In this document: piece by piece, positions 25,721 through 33,730 of the stretch
How positions within the stretch are numbered: position 1 is the stretch's first letter
Layout of the letters: the number at the start of each line of letters is the position of its first letter
Notes under the pieces: generated by a model
Database searches by the model: none
Seen by the model: the letters and a program-made list of their open reading frames with translations, nothing else
Told to the model about the DNA's origin: nothing
Made by a program: the position numbers and the translations under genes
Origin: an uncultured Bacteroidales bacterium
Lineage (GTDB): Bacteria > Bacteroidota > Bacteroidia > Bacteroidales > P3
Length of the DNA stretch: 56,716 bases
Assembly (NCBI GenBank): GCA_900317285.1
Contig: ONGA01000014.1
Coordinates: 1 to 56,716 of the forward strand
Direction of reading: 5' to 3'

Positions 25721-26293
25721 TTACAAATCAAGTGATATTCCGTTCTGAATAATATGAATACGCTCCATCGACTTACCCGCTTTCTTCAAATTGACCATAG
25801 CCATTATTTCGCATACTATCGCAGTAATACCACATACAACCGAAGTGCCATAGAGAATGATAGGAGTGGCTGGGTCGTGGTTTGGTTTTGCCGATTGTAA
25901 TGCTCCAAGAGTCCCAAAGAATCCTGCGCCAACAGACGCTCCAAAAGCACCAAACTGGCAGTTGGCACTTTGCTGAAGATAATATGATGGGGACTTTATG
26001 CGAATGTGGTCAACAACAACTTCCATGCCATCCATGCCGAGAAGATGATCTTTCGTAAAATCGACATACCTGCCATCATAAAAACGGACCTCTCGCAACG
26101 AGTGAATATCTATTGAGTACTCATTGTCTTCTGCTGTCCGCGGATAGCGCGTGTAGTAGACATGGTCTTTTTCGACTTTAGTTATTACCGCTAAATAAGC
26201 CTTGCCTTGCACAGTCACAAGAGTGTCCTGGGCTGTGGCGGTCATGCACATTGCAATTATCGCCACGCATACTAATATTATCTTCTTCATCAT
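25721..26293 (-). CDS. Hypothetical protein with signal peptide and membrane segments
   Basis: The 190-residue protein begins with MMKKIILVCVAIIAMCMTATAQ, a good signal peptide. A short beta-rich part (VTVQGKAYLAVITKVEKDHVYY) resembles proteins that carry a small SH3-like or PepSY-sized domain before a membrane region. Residues about 112-170 hold two hydrophobic stretches (FGAFGASVGAGFFGTLGAL and TSVVCGITAIVCEIMAMV). It has lower GC than neighbouring genes and is bracketed by a 29-bp imperfect direct repeat made of the LOG gene start, which suggests it was inserted between the 4-TM gene and LOG. Function unknown. Confidence 0.7.
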   Translation of the reverse strand: MMKKIILVCVAIIAMCMTATAQDTLVTVQGKAYLAVITKVEKDHVYYTRYPRTAEDNEYSIDIHSLREVRFYDGRYVDFTKDHLLGMDGMEVVVDHIRIKSPSYYLQQSANCQFGAFGASVGAGFFGTLGALQSAKPNHDPATPIILYGTSVVCGITAIVCEIMAMVNLKKAGKSMERIHIIQNGISLDL

Positions 26294-26339
26294 GTGTTGA
26301 TGTTATGTTGTGAGCCGCAGAAGTCTGCCATGTGCATTT
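26290..26339 (-). pseudogene. Relic of the LOG gene 5' end
   Basis: On the minus strand this reads a 15-codon frame MHMADFCGSQHNINT followed by TGA. Its first nine codons match the true LOG start MHIAVFCGS at seven of nine positions. At the DNA level 27 of 29 bases match between 26311-26339 and 25690-25718. The ATG overlaps the TAA of the gene at 26338-26856, as a coupled downstream gene would. Confidence 0.75.
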
Positions 26340-26856
26340 ATTCGTCGGTTTCGTCGTCATACATATCCTTGAATATCATCCGGTCCAAAATGTGCCATCC
26401 TTCCCTGGTCAGGAAGTTGTGCAGTCGGTCGCACATCTTTTCCATCAGGTTTGTTTTAGCGATGACTATTGACACAACCAAAATGATCACCATCAAGCCC
26501 CATGCGTAATACTCCCACTCCTGTACCGGCTCATGTTTCACGAAGTGCGACACCGCAGCATCGGCGCCCACAAGGATGTACATAAGGGAGAAAAGCACGA
26601 TGGTGATGACACTGCCGCGGCGAGTGTTGTTGTCCATATCCTCCTGCAACTCGTCGTCAAACTTTTTGACGCGGCGGTAGAAGATGAGGTAGATCAGTGA
26701 CACAATGGAGAATGATGGAGCCATTACCAGTCCCAGCCAACCGTTGAAGTCATCGGGCCAACCCTCGACAAGTGCGTTGCGCCACAGCAGGTAACTCGGC
26801 ACCGCGAAGAGAGCCGCCGCGAAGAGCAGGAATCCTCGTATAAATTTATCTTCCAT
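26338..26856 (-). CDS. Four-segment membrane protein, unknown
   Basis: The 172-residue protein has four hydrophobic segments (about 8-25, 42-62, 83-102 and 117-136) separated by a charged cytoplasmic loop (RRVKKFDDELQEDMDNNTRRG), and ends in an acidic tail. No known family is recognised. It starts 10 bp after the WG-repeat gene, so they are probably co-transcribed. Its stop codon overlaps the ATG of the LOG-start relic, suggesting that LOG once followed directly. Confidence 0.7.
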   Translation of the reverse strand: MEDKFIRGFLLFAAALFAVPSYLLWRNALVEGWPDDFNGWLGLVMAPSFSIVSLIYLIFYRRVKKFDDELQEDMDNNTRRGSVITIVLFSLMYILVGADAAVSHFVKHEPVQEWEYYAWGLMVIILVVSIVIAKTNLMEKMCDRLHNFLTREGWHILDRMIFKDMYDDETDE

Positions 26857-26866
26857 TCCTCATTCT

Positions 26867-27790
26867 CTACCAACGGAGCCAGTCGCCCCGTTTCATCAGT
26901 TTGTCAATCAGGGTCGCCTTGGTCACGGGCTTCTGTATCTCGAAGATTCCGGAGGGGTTGATGAAGCCGTGCGTGTCGCCGATACGGGCGTAGGCAAGAC
27001 CTTCGGAGAAGGAGTGCAGATTGTCGAAACGAACATCGATAATGAGGTTGCCTGCCTTGTCGATGGCACCGCTTTTGTCGCCAATCTTGACGATGGAGCG
27101 CCCTTCAATGAGGGTGTCGACATGGTCGAATCTCTCGCCGAGCATCACCACGTCGTGGCCTTCGTGGTCGATGAAGCGCCACTTGCCGTCCTTCATCGCT
27201 GGTGCCAGTCCTTCGGAGAAGGACTCGGTCTCGTCGAATTCGGGTGCTATGACACATTTGCCTTCCTTGTTGACAAACCCGCACTTGTCTCCGTCGTTGA
27301 CGACGACAGGCATAAGGTCTTCCTCAAAGGTGTAGGCAAAGATGAACTTTGGCTTTATCACCATCTTACCGGTCTTGTCGATAGCCCCGTATCGCCAGTC
27401 GCCATCTCCAACGATGAATTCTGCGGCCGCCAGCCCGCAGGAGAAGTTCTCCACGTCGGTACAGTCCTCGCCGAGTTCGGCGAGGACTCTGCCGTTCCTG
27501 TCTATGATGTGGAAGCCGTCGCCGATAGAGCATGCTGCCACTCCCTCGGTGAAGGCAAGGGCGAAGTCGTACTGCGGCTTGATCACCATCTTGCCGTAGC
27601 GGTCGATGAAACCGTACTTATTGTTGACCTCGACGGCCGCCAGCCCCTCAGAGAAGCCGGATGCCGCGGTGTACTGCGGCGCGATGGCGACATGTCCTTG
27701 CCGGTCGATGTATCCCCATTTGTTCTTTATCAACACCGCCGCAAGCCCGTCAGAGAAGAGCCAGGGGGATCCTGCCAAACTGTTCTTCAT
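26867..27790 (-). CDS. WG-repeat protein
   Basis: The 307-residue protein is built from about seven WG (KWGYID) repeats of about 35-40 residues, for example KWGYIDRQGHVAIAPQY, KYGFIDRYGKMVIKPQYD and KCGFVNKEGKCVIAPEFDE, each followed by FSEGLA. WG repeats form beta-stranded propeller-like or solenoid structures in binding proteins. There is no clear signal peptide, so it may be cytoplasmic. It follows the transketolase C-terminal subunit by 3 bp. Partner unknown. Confidence 0.88.
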   Translation of the reverse strand: MKNSLAGSPWLFSDGLAAVLIKNKWGYIDRQGHVAIAPQYTAASGFSEGLAAVEVNNKYGFIDRYGKMVIKPQYDFALAFTEGVAACSIGDGFHIIDRNGRVLAELGEDCTDVENFSCGLAAAEFIVGDGDWRYGAIDKTGKMVIKPKFIFAYTFEEDLMPVVVNDGDKCGFVNKEGKCVIAPEFDETESFSEGLAPAMKDGKWRFIDHEGHDVVMLGERFDHVDTLIEGRSIVKIGDKSGAIDKAGNLIIDVRFDNLHSFSEGLAYARIGDTHGFINPSGIFEIQKPVTKATLIDKLMKRGDWLRW

Positions 27791-27793
27791 AGG

Positions 27794-29008
27794 CTATTCT
27801 TTTTGCCAGCGTTTGAGCTGGGGGAAGTACTGGCGGAGCTGCTCGCGGTATTCATCGGCGGTGAGGTGCTGGCCGGTATTCTGGTTAAACTGGTCGACAA
27901 ACTGGACACAGAAGTCTATCATCTGCTCCATGGTGCAGTCCTGCGTGAAGTGGCCGTCAGCGAAGCAGTACTTGCAGTAGTCGGGGTTGTCGCTCACGAC
28001 CTCGTCGCTGAGCGGCATACCGCAGCTCTGGCAGTAGCGTTGCTTGGGGGCGCCGGGCTTGCGCTGCAAGACGGCATAGACCTTGGCCATGATGTCGGCG
28101 GCGCGGAGGTGGTAGTTGGTGAGCATCTCGTCAGGGGTGCCGCTCTCACCGAAGCGGTCGTCCACGGCCACGTACTCCATGGGCGTGGGGCAGTGGAGGG
28201 CGAGGGTCTGGGCCACGCTGTCGCCGAGGCCGCCGTTGAAGAGGTGCTCCTCGCAGGTGACGACGGCGCCGGTCTTGCGGGCGCTGGCCACGATGGCCTC
28301 CACGTCGAGCGGCTTGATGGTGTGGATATTGATAACCTCGCAGCTGATGCCGACCTTTTCGAGCATCTCGGCGGCCTGCAGGGCTTCCCACACGAGGTGG
28401 CCGCAGGCGAAGAGGGTGACGTCAGTGCCCTCGCTCAGCAGCTGGGCCTTGCCGATTTCGAACTTCTCACCTTCCGGCAGGAAGCAGGGCATCTTGCTGC
28501 GACCGAGGCGCAGATAGACGGGCCCGACGTGCTCGGCGGCGGCCAGCGTGGCGGCCTTGGCCTGGTTGAAGTCGGCGGGCACGAGCACGGTCATGTTGGG
28601 CAGCACCTTCATCAAGGCGATGTCCTCCATGGTCTGGTGCGTGGCGCCGTCCTCGCCGAGCGAGATGCCGGCGTGCGAGCCGCAAATCTTGACGTTCTTG
28701 TTCGAGTAGCACACCACCTGGCGGATCTGGTCATAGACGCGGCCGGTGACGAACTCGGCGAAGCCCCCGATGAAGGGCACCTTGCCGCAGAGGCTCAGGC
28801 CGGCGGCGATGCCGACCATGTTGGCCTCGGCGATGCCGCACTGGATGAAGCGCTCGGGGAATTCCTTGGCGAAGCCGTCCATCTTGACGCTGCCTTTCAC
28901 GTCGGCGCTCAGGGCGACGACATTCTCGTTCTTGCGGCCAGCCTCTACAAGGCCTTCGCCCATACCGGCACGCAACTCTTTGCTTGATTGTTTTTCGTAG
29001 TGGGTCAT
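27794..29008 (-). CDS. Transketolase C-terminal subunit fused to a zinc ribbon
   Basis: Residues 1 to about 320 form the transketolase pyrimidine-binding and C-terminal domains (GMGEGLVEAGRKNENVVALSADV, RFIQCGIAEANMVGIAAGLS, GSHAGISLGEDGATHQ, SCEVINIHTIKPLD). It would pair with the N-terminal subunit at 31993-32841 to move two-carbon units in the pentose phosphate pathway. The last about 80 residues carry CQSCGMPL and CKYCF, two CxxC pairs of the PF12674-like zinc ribbon, with the helical tail TMEQMIDFCVQFV. Plain split transketolases end near residue 310-320, so this is a fusion. The ribbon's role here is unknown. Confidence 0.9.
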   Translation of the reverse strand: MTHYEKQSSKELRAGMGEGLVEAGRKNENVVALSADVKGSVKMDGFAKEFPERFIQCGIAEANMVGIAAGLSLCGKVPFIGGFAEFVTGRVYDQIRQVVCYSNKNVKICGSHAGISLGEDGATHQTMEDIALMKVLPNMTVLVPADFNQAKAATLAAAEHVGPVYLRLGRSKMPCFLPEGEKFEIGKAQLLSEGTDVTLFACGHLVWEALQAAEMLEKVGISCEVINIHTIKPLDVEAIVASARKTGAVVTCEEHLFNGGLGDSVAQTLALHCPTPMEYVAVDDRFGESGTPDEMLTNYHLRAADIMAKVYAVLQRKPGAPKQRYCQSCGMPLSDEVVSDNPDYCKYCFADGHFTQDCTMEQMIDFCVQFVDQFNQNTGQHLTADEYREQLRQYFPQLKRWQKE

Positions 29009-29046
29009 TGTTATTTTGTTTTTTTTTGTTTGTTTTCTGTTTATTT

Positions 29047-29165
29047 ATGGGGTTAATGGGTTTTGTGTGTCATGGGGTTAATGGGGTTAATGGGCGTTGT
29101 CGCTAATGCCCATATTGCCCATTAGACCCATTAAACCCATTTTGCCCATTTTGCCCATTAAATCC
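29047..29165. repeat. Inverted arrays of GGGTTAAT/CCCATTNNG units
   Basis: Direct repeats of ATGGGGTTA on the left are followed by CCCATTAGA/CCCATTAAA/CCCATTTTG units on the right. The two halves are complementary in type, so a long imperfect hairpin can form. The right half is translated as the tail of the four-helix-bundle protein. Confidence 0.75.
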
Positions 29166-29717
29166 ATGACTATCTCTATAGGCCTTCCTCGCCCGATACA
29201 ACTCTTCTTTTATTCCTCCGTTCTCGAGGAAGTTCTTCTTCTGCCATTCTATCAGCCCTTTTATCAGCACGTCGCACTGGTGTATCAGTGTGATGGCGAT
29301 ATTGGCGATGGTCTCGTCCGAGCGGTCTTTTATCTTCTCGCGGTACACCGCTGAATCCAAGTGCTGTTTGCAGAAGTCGCGCGTCTGCACACAGCGCGGG
29401 TCATTGTAGGGCCACTGCTCCAAGCCACGCACCCGCAGGTAGTCCTCATAGTCTAGCAGCAGCTCATGCAGTGAGGCACGGTTGACGTTGGTGAGCCGCA
29501 GTTCCATCTCCTTGGAAGTCACACCGTCGATATTCCCCTCTGCTAGGTTCTGCTTGCCGCTCCGTGCCGCCTGCACCATCTGGTCAATGGTGCGGTCGCC
29601 CTTTTGCAGGAACTTATTGGCAAAATAATAGGTAACGTCGTAGACGCACTCCGCTTTCTGGAATGCCTTCAACGTCCTGTAGTTGTTATCCTGCCGTATA
29701 AAGTCCTTGCTGTACAT
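29103..29717 (-). CDS. Four-helix-bundle (S23/suffix-domain type) protein
   Basis: The 204-residue protein has a helical domain with FQKAECVYDVTYYFANKFL, RTIDQMVQAARSGKQNLAEGN and LLDYEDYLRVRGL, which resembles the bacterial four-helix-bundle 'suffix domain' family related to S23 proteins encoded in 23S intervening sequences. Those proteins form small multimers, possibly nucleic-acid binding. Here it is not in an rRNA gene. The last about 20 residues, rich in NGQNGFNGSNG, are read from the CCCATTNNG array and are probably not part of the fold. It lies between the two transketolase halves. Confidence 0.8.
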   Translation of the reverse strand: MYSKDFIRQDNNYRTLKAFQKAECVYDVTYYFANKFLQKGDRTIDQMVQAARSGKQNLAEGNIDGVTSKEMELRLTNVNRASLHELLLDYEDYLRVRGLEQWPYNDPRCVQTRDFCKQHLDSAVYREKIKDRSDETIANIAITLIHQCDVLIKGLIEWQKKNFLENGGIKEELYRARKAYRDSHGFNGQNGQNGFNGSNGQYGH

Positions 29718-29720
29718 TAT

Positions 29721-30542
29721 CTATTCATAATATATTATTGTCCTCATCTCGAAGCACCTGCTGCCGTCATGGAAGGTTATGTAGCGTGTGGTCCAGTTAC
29801 CGTATTTGTCGAAGAGCCATTCCTCTTCGGGGTAACTGTATGTGGTAATACGTTCATCAGAATATGCATTCAAATCCCGGTACTCAGTCATGTCGCCATG
29901 CTCGTTATAGGTGAAAGTTGTCTTCGTGGAGCCATATATCGCGCTGTCCAGCGTGCCTTGCTGGTTGTAGTACTTGCGCGTCTCTATGCCTTGCGGTTCT
30001 ACCTTTTGGGTAACCGTATGGCCATCGGTGCGATATTCATAGCTGTAGACCCATCGCATACCCTCTCCGTTCATGTCGCTTTCAATTCGCAGAGGCCATC
30101 CCTGACTGTCGCGCTGCACAACGGTATAGGTAGTGTTTAGACTGCTTTTGCCACCCTCTTCTGGCCAACGTTCCTCGATGGTTTCCAACTGTCCGGCGGC
30201 ATTGTAGCGATAGGTGTCGGTGTAGACCTCACGCCGATGTGATGTAACCGTAGATAGGTGTCCCAAATTGTCGTAGTTGTAGGTAAAAACATCGTCCAAC
30301 CCGTCGGGACTTGTGTTGATTCTGTACTGGAGCCTTCCGGCGGTATCGTAGTTGCTGTTCTCCACCTGGAAGAAACCGTATTCATCCCCCTCTCCAATTT
30401 CATACACCGTCGTTGTCAGCACCGCCCGCACAGGCCCCTTCAGGTTGTCGTTCCGTAATGTAGGAGCCGTGACATAAAAGTTCTGCGCCGTGACCGATAA
30501 AGCCGCGCAGAAAAGTATCGTTGTCAGCAGTGCCTTCTTCAT
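29721..30542 (-). CDS. Secreted YD-repeat-like protein
   Basis: The 273-residue protein has a signal peptide (MKKALLTTILFCAALSVTAQ) and then YD-like units such as YNYDNLGHLSTVTSHRREVY, YRYNAAGQLETIEERW and FTYNEHGDMTEYRDLNAY. It is similar in design to the protein at 21944-22774, although not a close copy. No toxin tip is present. It follows the VWA protein by 3 bp and precedes the four-helix gene by 3 bp, so these three share a transcript between the transketolase subunits. Role unknown. Confidence 0.78.
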   Translation of the reverse strand: MKKALLTTILFCAALSVTAQNFYVTAPTLRNDNLKGPVRAVLTTTVYEIGEGDEYGFFQVENSNYDTAGRLQYRINTSPDGLDDVFTYNYDNLGHLSTVTSHRREVYTDTYRYNAAGQLETIEERWPEEGGKSSLNTTYTVVQRDSQGWPLRIESDMNGEGMRWVYSYEYRTDGHTVTQKVEPQGIETRKYYNQQGTLDSAIYGSTKTTFTYNEHGDMTEYRDLNAYSDERITTYSYPEEEWLFDKYGNWTTRYITFHDGSRCFEMRTIIYYE

Positions 30543-30545
30543 TGT

Positions 30546-31913
30546 TTAGAACTGTATCTTTGTTGTCTGGCTGCTTTCTATGACAAACCGTTTGGTCTGC
30601 ACTTTGTCGTATTTGGTGGCGTTCTGGGGGTGGAGGACGAGCTCGTATTGGCCAGGCTGTAACAATAACCTTTCGCCGGCGGTGCTGGGATTGAGGTCGG
30701 TGGCAAATTCTACCTGACCGTCGCGCAAACGGAAGATGGCGCCGGTGGTGATGCCCTTGGGCTTGCTCAGTACCAGCATGCCGGGCATGGGCACCGAGAG
30801 CTCGGTGGCGGCGTTGCCGCGCACCTCGACGCCGCGCAGGGTGGTGACGGGCAGCGTCTGCACCTCCACGTCATAGCGTCCGGCGAGGTACTGGCCGGTC
30901 TCGCCGACCTCCTGTGCCGCCACACGCTCGCCGCTGCCGGCACGCCGCACAACCACATCAACCTTTGACAACTGACCACTGAACACTGACCGCTGACCAC
31001 TATACATCACCTTGAGGGTGCCTTCGCTGACGGTGATGTCGATGTTGTTCACGCGGTCGATGCTGAACTGCATGGCCTCGCGCCGCAGGGGCGGATGGGT
31101 GAAGACAGCCATGTCGTAGGTCACCAGCGGATCCATCAGCAGCGTGTCGGGGCGCAGCTTGCTATCGACGCTGTAGATGGTGCTGTGACGTATGACGCCG
31201 GTGCGGTGGTCGTAGAAGGCCACGGGGTGCTCGGTCTCGTAGAGGTCGCCGCTGGCGTCCACCATGTTTAGCACTACCTTGGCCTTGTGACCGCTGAGAC
31301 GGAAGATGTCGTAGAGTGTCTTGGAGAACTCCTCCTCGTTGACCACGGGGAAGACACTGCCTGCGCACGAGGCGTGGCTGAAAGCGCCGCCACCGATGCC
31401 GAGCACGAAGGTCTGTACCACCACGCCGCTGAGCTGCACTTGGCGCGCCACGTCGCATATCTCGGCGTCACAGTCGTCCATACCGTCGGTGATGATGAGT
31501 ATCAGGTTACGGCTGGAGCCCGTGGCGGGGAAGTCGGAAAGAGCGTCCGTCAGCGCCGCCGCGGCTGTGCAGCCGCCCTGTGGCACGAGAGTCTTGATCT
31601 TGCTCTGCAGACGGTAGATGTTGTCGCTGCCGAAGGGCACCTCGAGGCGTGTGCCAAACTGGTCCTTGTTGAGGTGGCCAAAGACGCGCAGCGCCACGTC
31701 GACATCGTGCTGCTTGGAGATAGAATCCAAGAAGGAGAGCAGCACCTGCTGTGTCACCTTGATCTTGGAGTTACTCTGCCAGTGGTCCCACATGGAGTTG
31801 GAGCAGTCCATGATGAGCAGCAAGCGGGTCTTCTCCGGCTGCTGCGCCTGCACGGCGCCACACAGCAACAGCAATATCACTATGAATACTCTACGCATCA
31901 TTTTTTTTAACAT
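30546..31913 (-). CDS. Secreted von Willebrand factor A domain protein
   Basis: The 455-residue protein has a signal peptide (FIVILLLLCGAVQAQ). The VWA domain fills about residues 28-205 with the metal site DCSNS (DxSxS), the middle threonine in GGCTAAAALTDAL and the aspartate in ITDGMDD, so a divalent-metal ligand site is probably intact. The rest is beta-rich, with repeated carboxypeptidase-regulatory-like strands. About residues 304-316 (SGQRSVFSGQLSK) are encoded by a short direct repeat. ATG at 31913 gives MLKKMMRR; 31901 is also possible. It is first of the three genes separating the transketolase halves. Confidence 0.86.
   Translation of the reverse strand: MLKKMMRRVFIVILLLLCGAVQAQQPEKTRLLLIMDCSNSMWDHWQSNSKIKVTQQVLLSFLDSISKQHDVDVALRVFGHLNKDQFGTRLEVPFGSDNIYRLQSKIKTLVPQGGCTAAAALTDALSDFPATGSSRNLILIITDGMDDCDAEICDVARQVQLSGVVVQTFVLGIGGGAFSHASCAGSVFPVVNEEEFSKTLYDIFRLSGHKAKVVLNMVDASGDLYETEHPVAFYDHRTGVIRHSTIYSVDSKLRPDTLLMDPLVTYDMAVFTHPPLRREAMQFSIDRVNNIDITVSEGTLKVMYSGQRSVFSGQLSKVDVVVRRAGSGERVAAQEVGETGQYLAGRYDVEVQTLPVTTLRGVEVRGNAATELSVPMPGMLVLSKPKGITTGAIFRLRDGQVEFATDLNPSTAGERLLLQPGQYELVLHPQNATKYDKVQTKRFVIESSQTTKIQF
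30966..31001. repeat. GTCAGTGGTCA-type repeat inside the VWA gene
   Basis: Imperfect units ACTGACCACTGAA / CACTGACCGCTGACCACT lie within the VWA reading frame without breaking it and encode SGQRSVFSGQLS. Such repeats are usually intergenic in this phylum. Confidence 0.7.
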
Positions 31914-31992
31914 GAATTCCCGTCAATGACCATGAATTATCGTGAATATTTATGATAATTTATGGCTATTCATGGCCATTCGTGTGAAATAA
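31914..31992. repeat. ATGAATT/ATGGCCAT degenerate repeats in a gap
   Basis: This AT-rich gap between the transketolase N-terminal subunit and the VWA gene contains several near-copies of TGAATTNNCGTGAAT and TATGGCTATTCATGGCCATTC. No promoter is clear. It belongs to the same class as the other short arrays in this window. Confidence 0.55.
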
Positions 31993-32841
31993 TCAGAAGT
32001 CGCCGAGTGTCTCGGGCAGCTGGGCGAGGGCCTTGGGCAGGTCGTCGGCACTGAGCACCGAGCCGTGGTACTTGTTGGTGTCCTGCATGAAGTCGACGCC
32101 GTAGCCCATCTTGGTCTTGAGGATGACGCACACGGGGCTGCCTTGGCCGCTCATAGACTTGGCCTTAGCCATGCCGTCAAGCACCTGCTGCATGTCGTTA
32201 CCGTTGTCGATGACCACCACCTTCCAGAGGAAGCTCTCGAACTTGGCCTTGAGGTCGCCGAGGGTCATCACCTCGTCGACGGTGGCGTCGATCTGCTGGT
32301 TGTTGTAGTCAACTGTGGCGATGAGGTTATCGACGTGCTTGGCGCCAGCGAACATGGCGGCCTCCCAAATCTGGCCTTCCTCCAATTCGCCGTCGCCGTG
32401 CATGGTGTAGACCAGGTGCTTGTCGCCCGTCATCTTCTTGCCGAGGGCGGCGCCGACGCCAACGCTCATACCCTGACCAAGGGAACCCGAAGCCATGCGG
32501 ATGCCCGGCAAGCCGTGCTCGGTCGAGGGGTGACCCTGCAGGCGGGTGCCGAACTTGCGGAAGGTGTTGAGCTCGCTGACGGGGAAGTAGCCGCGGCGCG
32601 CCATGGTGCTGTAGATGACCGGCGTGATGTGGCCCTGGCTGACGAAGAGCATGTCCTCGCCCTCACCGCTCATGGTGAAGTTCTTGGGCTCAAAGTCCAT
32701 AAGGTTGAAGTTCATGGCCACGAACCAGTCGGCGGTGCCGAGCGATCCGCCCGGGTGGCCGCTCTTGGCGTTAGTGGTCATTCTCAAAATGTCGCGGCGC
32801 ACCTGCGTCGCAATCTGCTGAAGTTCTTGTGCTGTTTTCAT
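31993..32841 (-). CDS. Transketolase N-terminal subunit (TPP-binding)
   Basis: The 282-residue protein holds the thiamine diphosphate domain: SGHPGGSLGTADWF near residue 27, the GDG...N site in MHGDGELEEGQIWEAAMFAG followed by ATVDYNNQQID, and KTKMGYGVDFMQD. It would form a heterodimer with the C-terminal subunit at 27794-29008 to make a full transketolase. In most split systems the two halves are adjacent and N precedes C; here the order is kept, but about 3 kb with three genes lies between them. Confidence 0.94.
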   Translation of the reverse strand: MKTAQELQQIATQVRRDILRMTTNAKSGHPGGSLGTADWFVAMNFNLMDFEPKNFTMSGEGEDMLFVSQGHITPVIYSTMARRGYFPVSELNTFRKFGTRLQGHPSTEHGLPGIRMASGSLGQGMSVGVGAALGKKMTGDKHLVYTMHGDGELEEGQIWEAAMFAGAKHVDNLIATVDYNNQQIDATVDEVMTLGDLKAKFESFLWKVVVIDNGNDMQQVLDGMAKAKSMSGQGSPVCVILKTKMGYGVDFMQDTNKYHGSVLSADDLPKALAQLPETLGDF

Positions 32842-32872
32842 TTATTAATGTATTTTATTTGTTTTCTTTGAA

Positions 32873-33730
32873 TTACACTGCTAAGTCAAGTGGCAAATCG
32901 CTAATATCTTTCATTCGCTTGCCTTCAATGAGAATACGGAGCATTTCAATAGAGTCCTCTGCCCCAGAGGCCTCAACGGCTTCTCGTAATTCAGGCAAAG
33001 CAAAATGGTACACACAATCAATATCACCCGTACCTAACGCCAACGATGCTAGGCGCGAGGGTAGAGGTTCAGCCGTCACCACTACAATGTGTGGCAAATG
33101 ACCTTTACGGTTGCGTATCAAGCCCAGAGCTTCGGTGCGGCTATTCTGAGCGCGGTCGCTCCTGATTGTCCATTTTGCCGAAATGGAAGCGTGCAAGATT
33201 GGCAATCCTCCATTTATCTTTCGGATATCTGCTAATTTTGAAAAATTATTATCTACTATGATTTTACCTTTGTTTATTACTTTATCTTCTTCTGGCTCAC
33301 GGTATATCACCACATCGGGTGCAACCATATAATCATTCCCAAGACTTGCCGCCAGTTCGGCATTTTGCTTTACAAATTCGTTTAAAGCTTCTAAATGTGC
33401 ATATTGGGCAAAACTACTGGTTTTTATCTGACTTCGATTTCCCAACTTCTCAATATGCCATTTGCCAGGACGAATATTTTGTAGATTAGGGAATGTCTCG
33501 GCAAGAAACTCCATGTTTATCTGTTCGAACTTGGCACCAGATGTCTGTCCTTGTATCTTGTCGTGCACTTCAGCCATTAGATTACCAGCGATATGCCGTG
33601 CAATGAACTTTGATAGTTCTGATGATTTGTCGGCATTGCTTGGCACACCGTCCTTATCGATGGTCAGAACATTATGCGAAAGCAACTTCTCGTGATACTG
33701 TTTCCTTGCCTTGGTAATCAACGAATCCAT
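32873..33730 (-). CDS. NgoMIV-family type II restriction endonuclease
   Basis: The 285-residue protein resembles NgoMIV. Metal and catalytic residues fall one position below those of NgoMIV: E69, D139 (MVAPDVV), S184 and K186 (SISAKW), E200 (SRTEAL). The DNA-reading segment R190-S-D192-R193 (WTIRSDRAQN) also matches, so a target with a CCGG core, perhaps GCCGGC, is predicted. It cuts double-stranded DNA as a tetramer in the known family. The gene begins 59 bp inside the upstream methyltransferase gene. Both are more AT-rich than neighbours, which indicates acquisition by transfer. Confidence 0.9.
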   Translation of the reverse strand: MDSLITKARKQYHEKLLSHNVLTIDKDGVPSNADKSSELSKFIARHIAGNLMAEVHDKIQGQTSGAKFEQINMEFLAETFPNLQNIRPGKWHIEKLGNRSQIKTSSFAQYAHLEALNEFVKQNAELAASLGNDYMVAPDVVIYREPEEDKVINKGKIIVDNNFSKLADIRKINGGLPILHASISAKWTIRSDRAQNSRTEALGLIRNRKGHLPHIVVVTAEPLPSRLASLALGTGDIDCVYHFALPELREAVEASGAEDSIEMLRILIEGKRMKDISDLPLDLAV

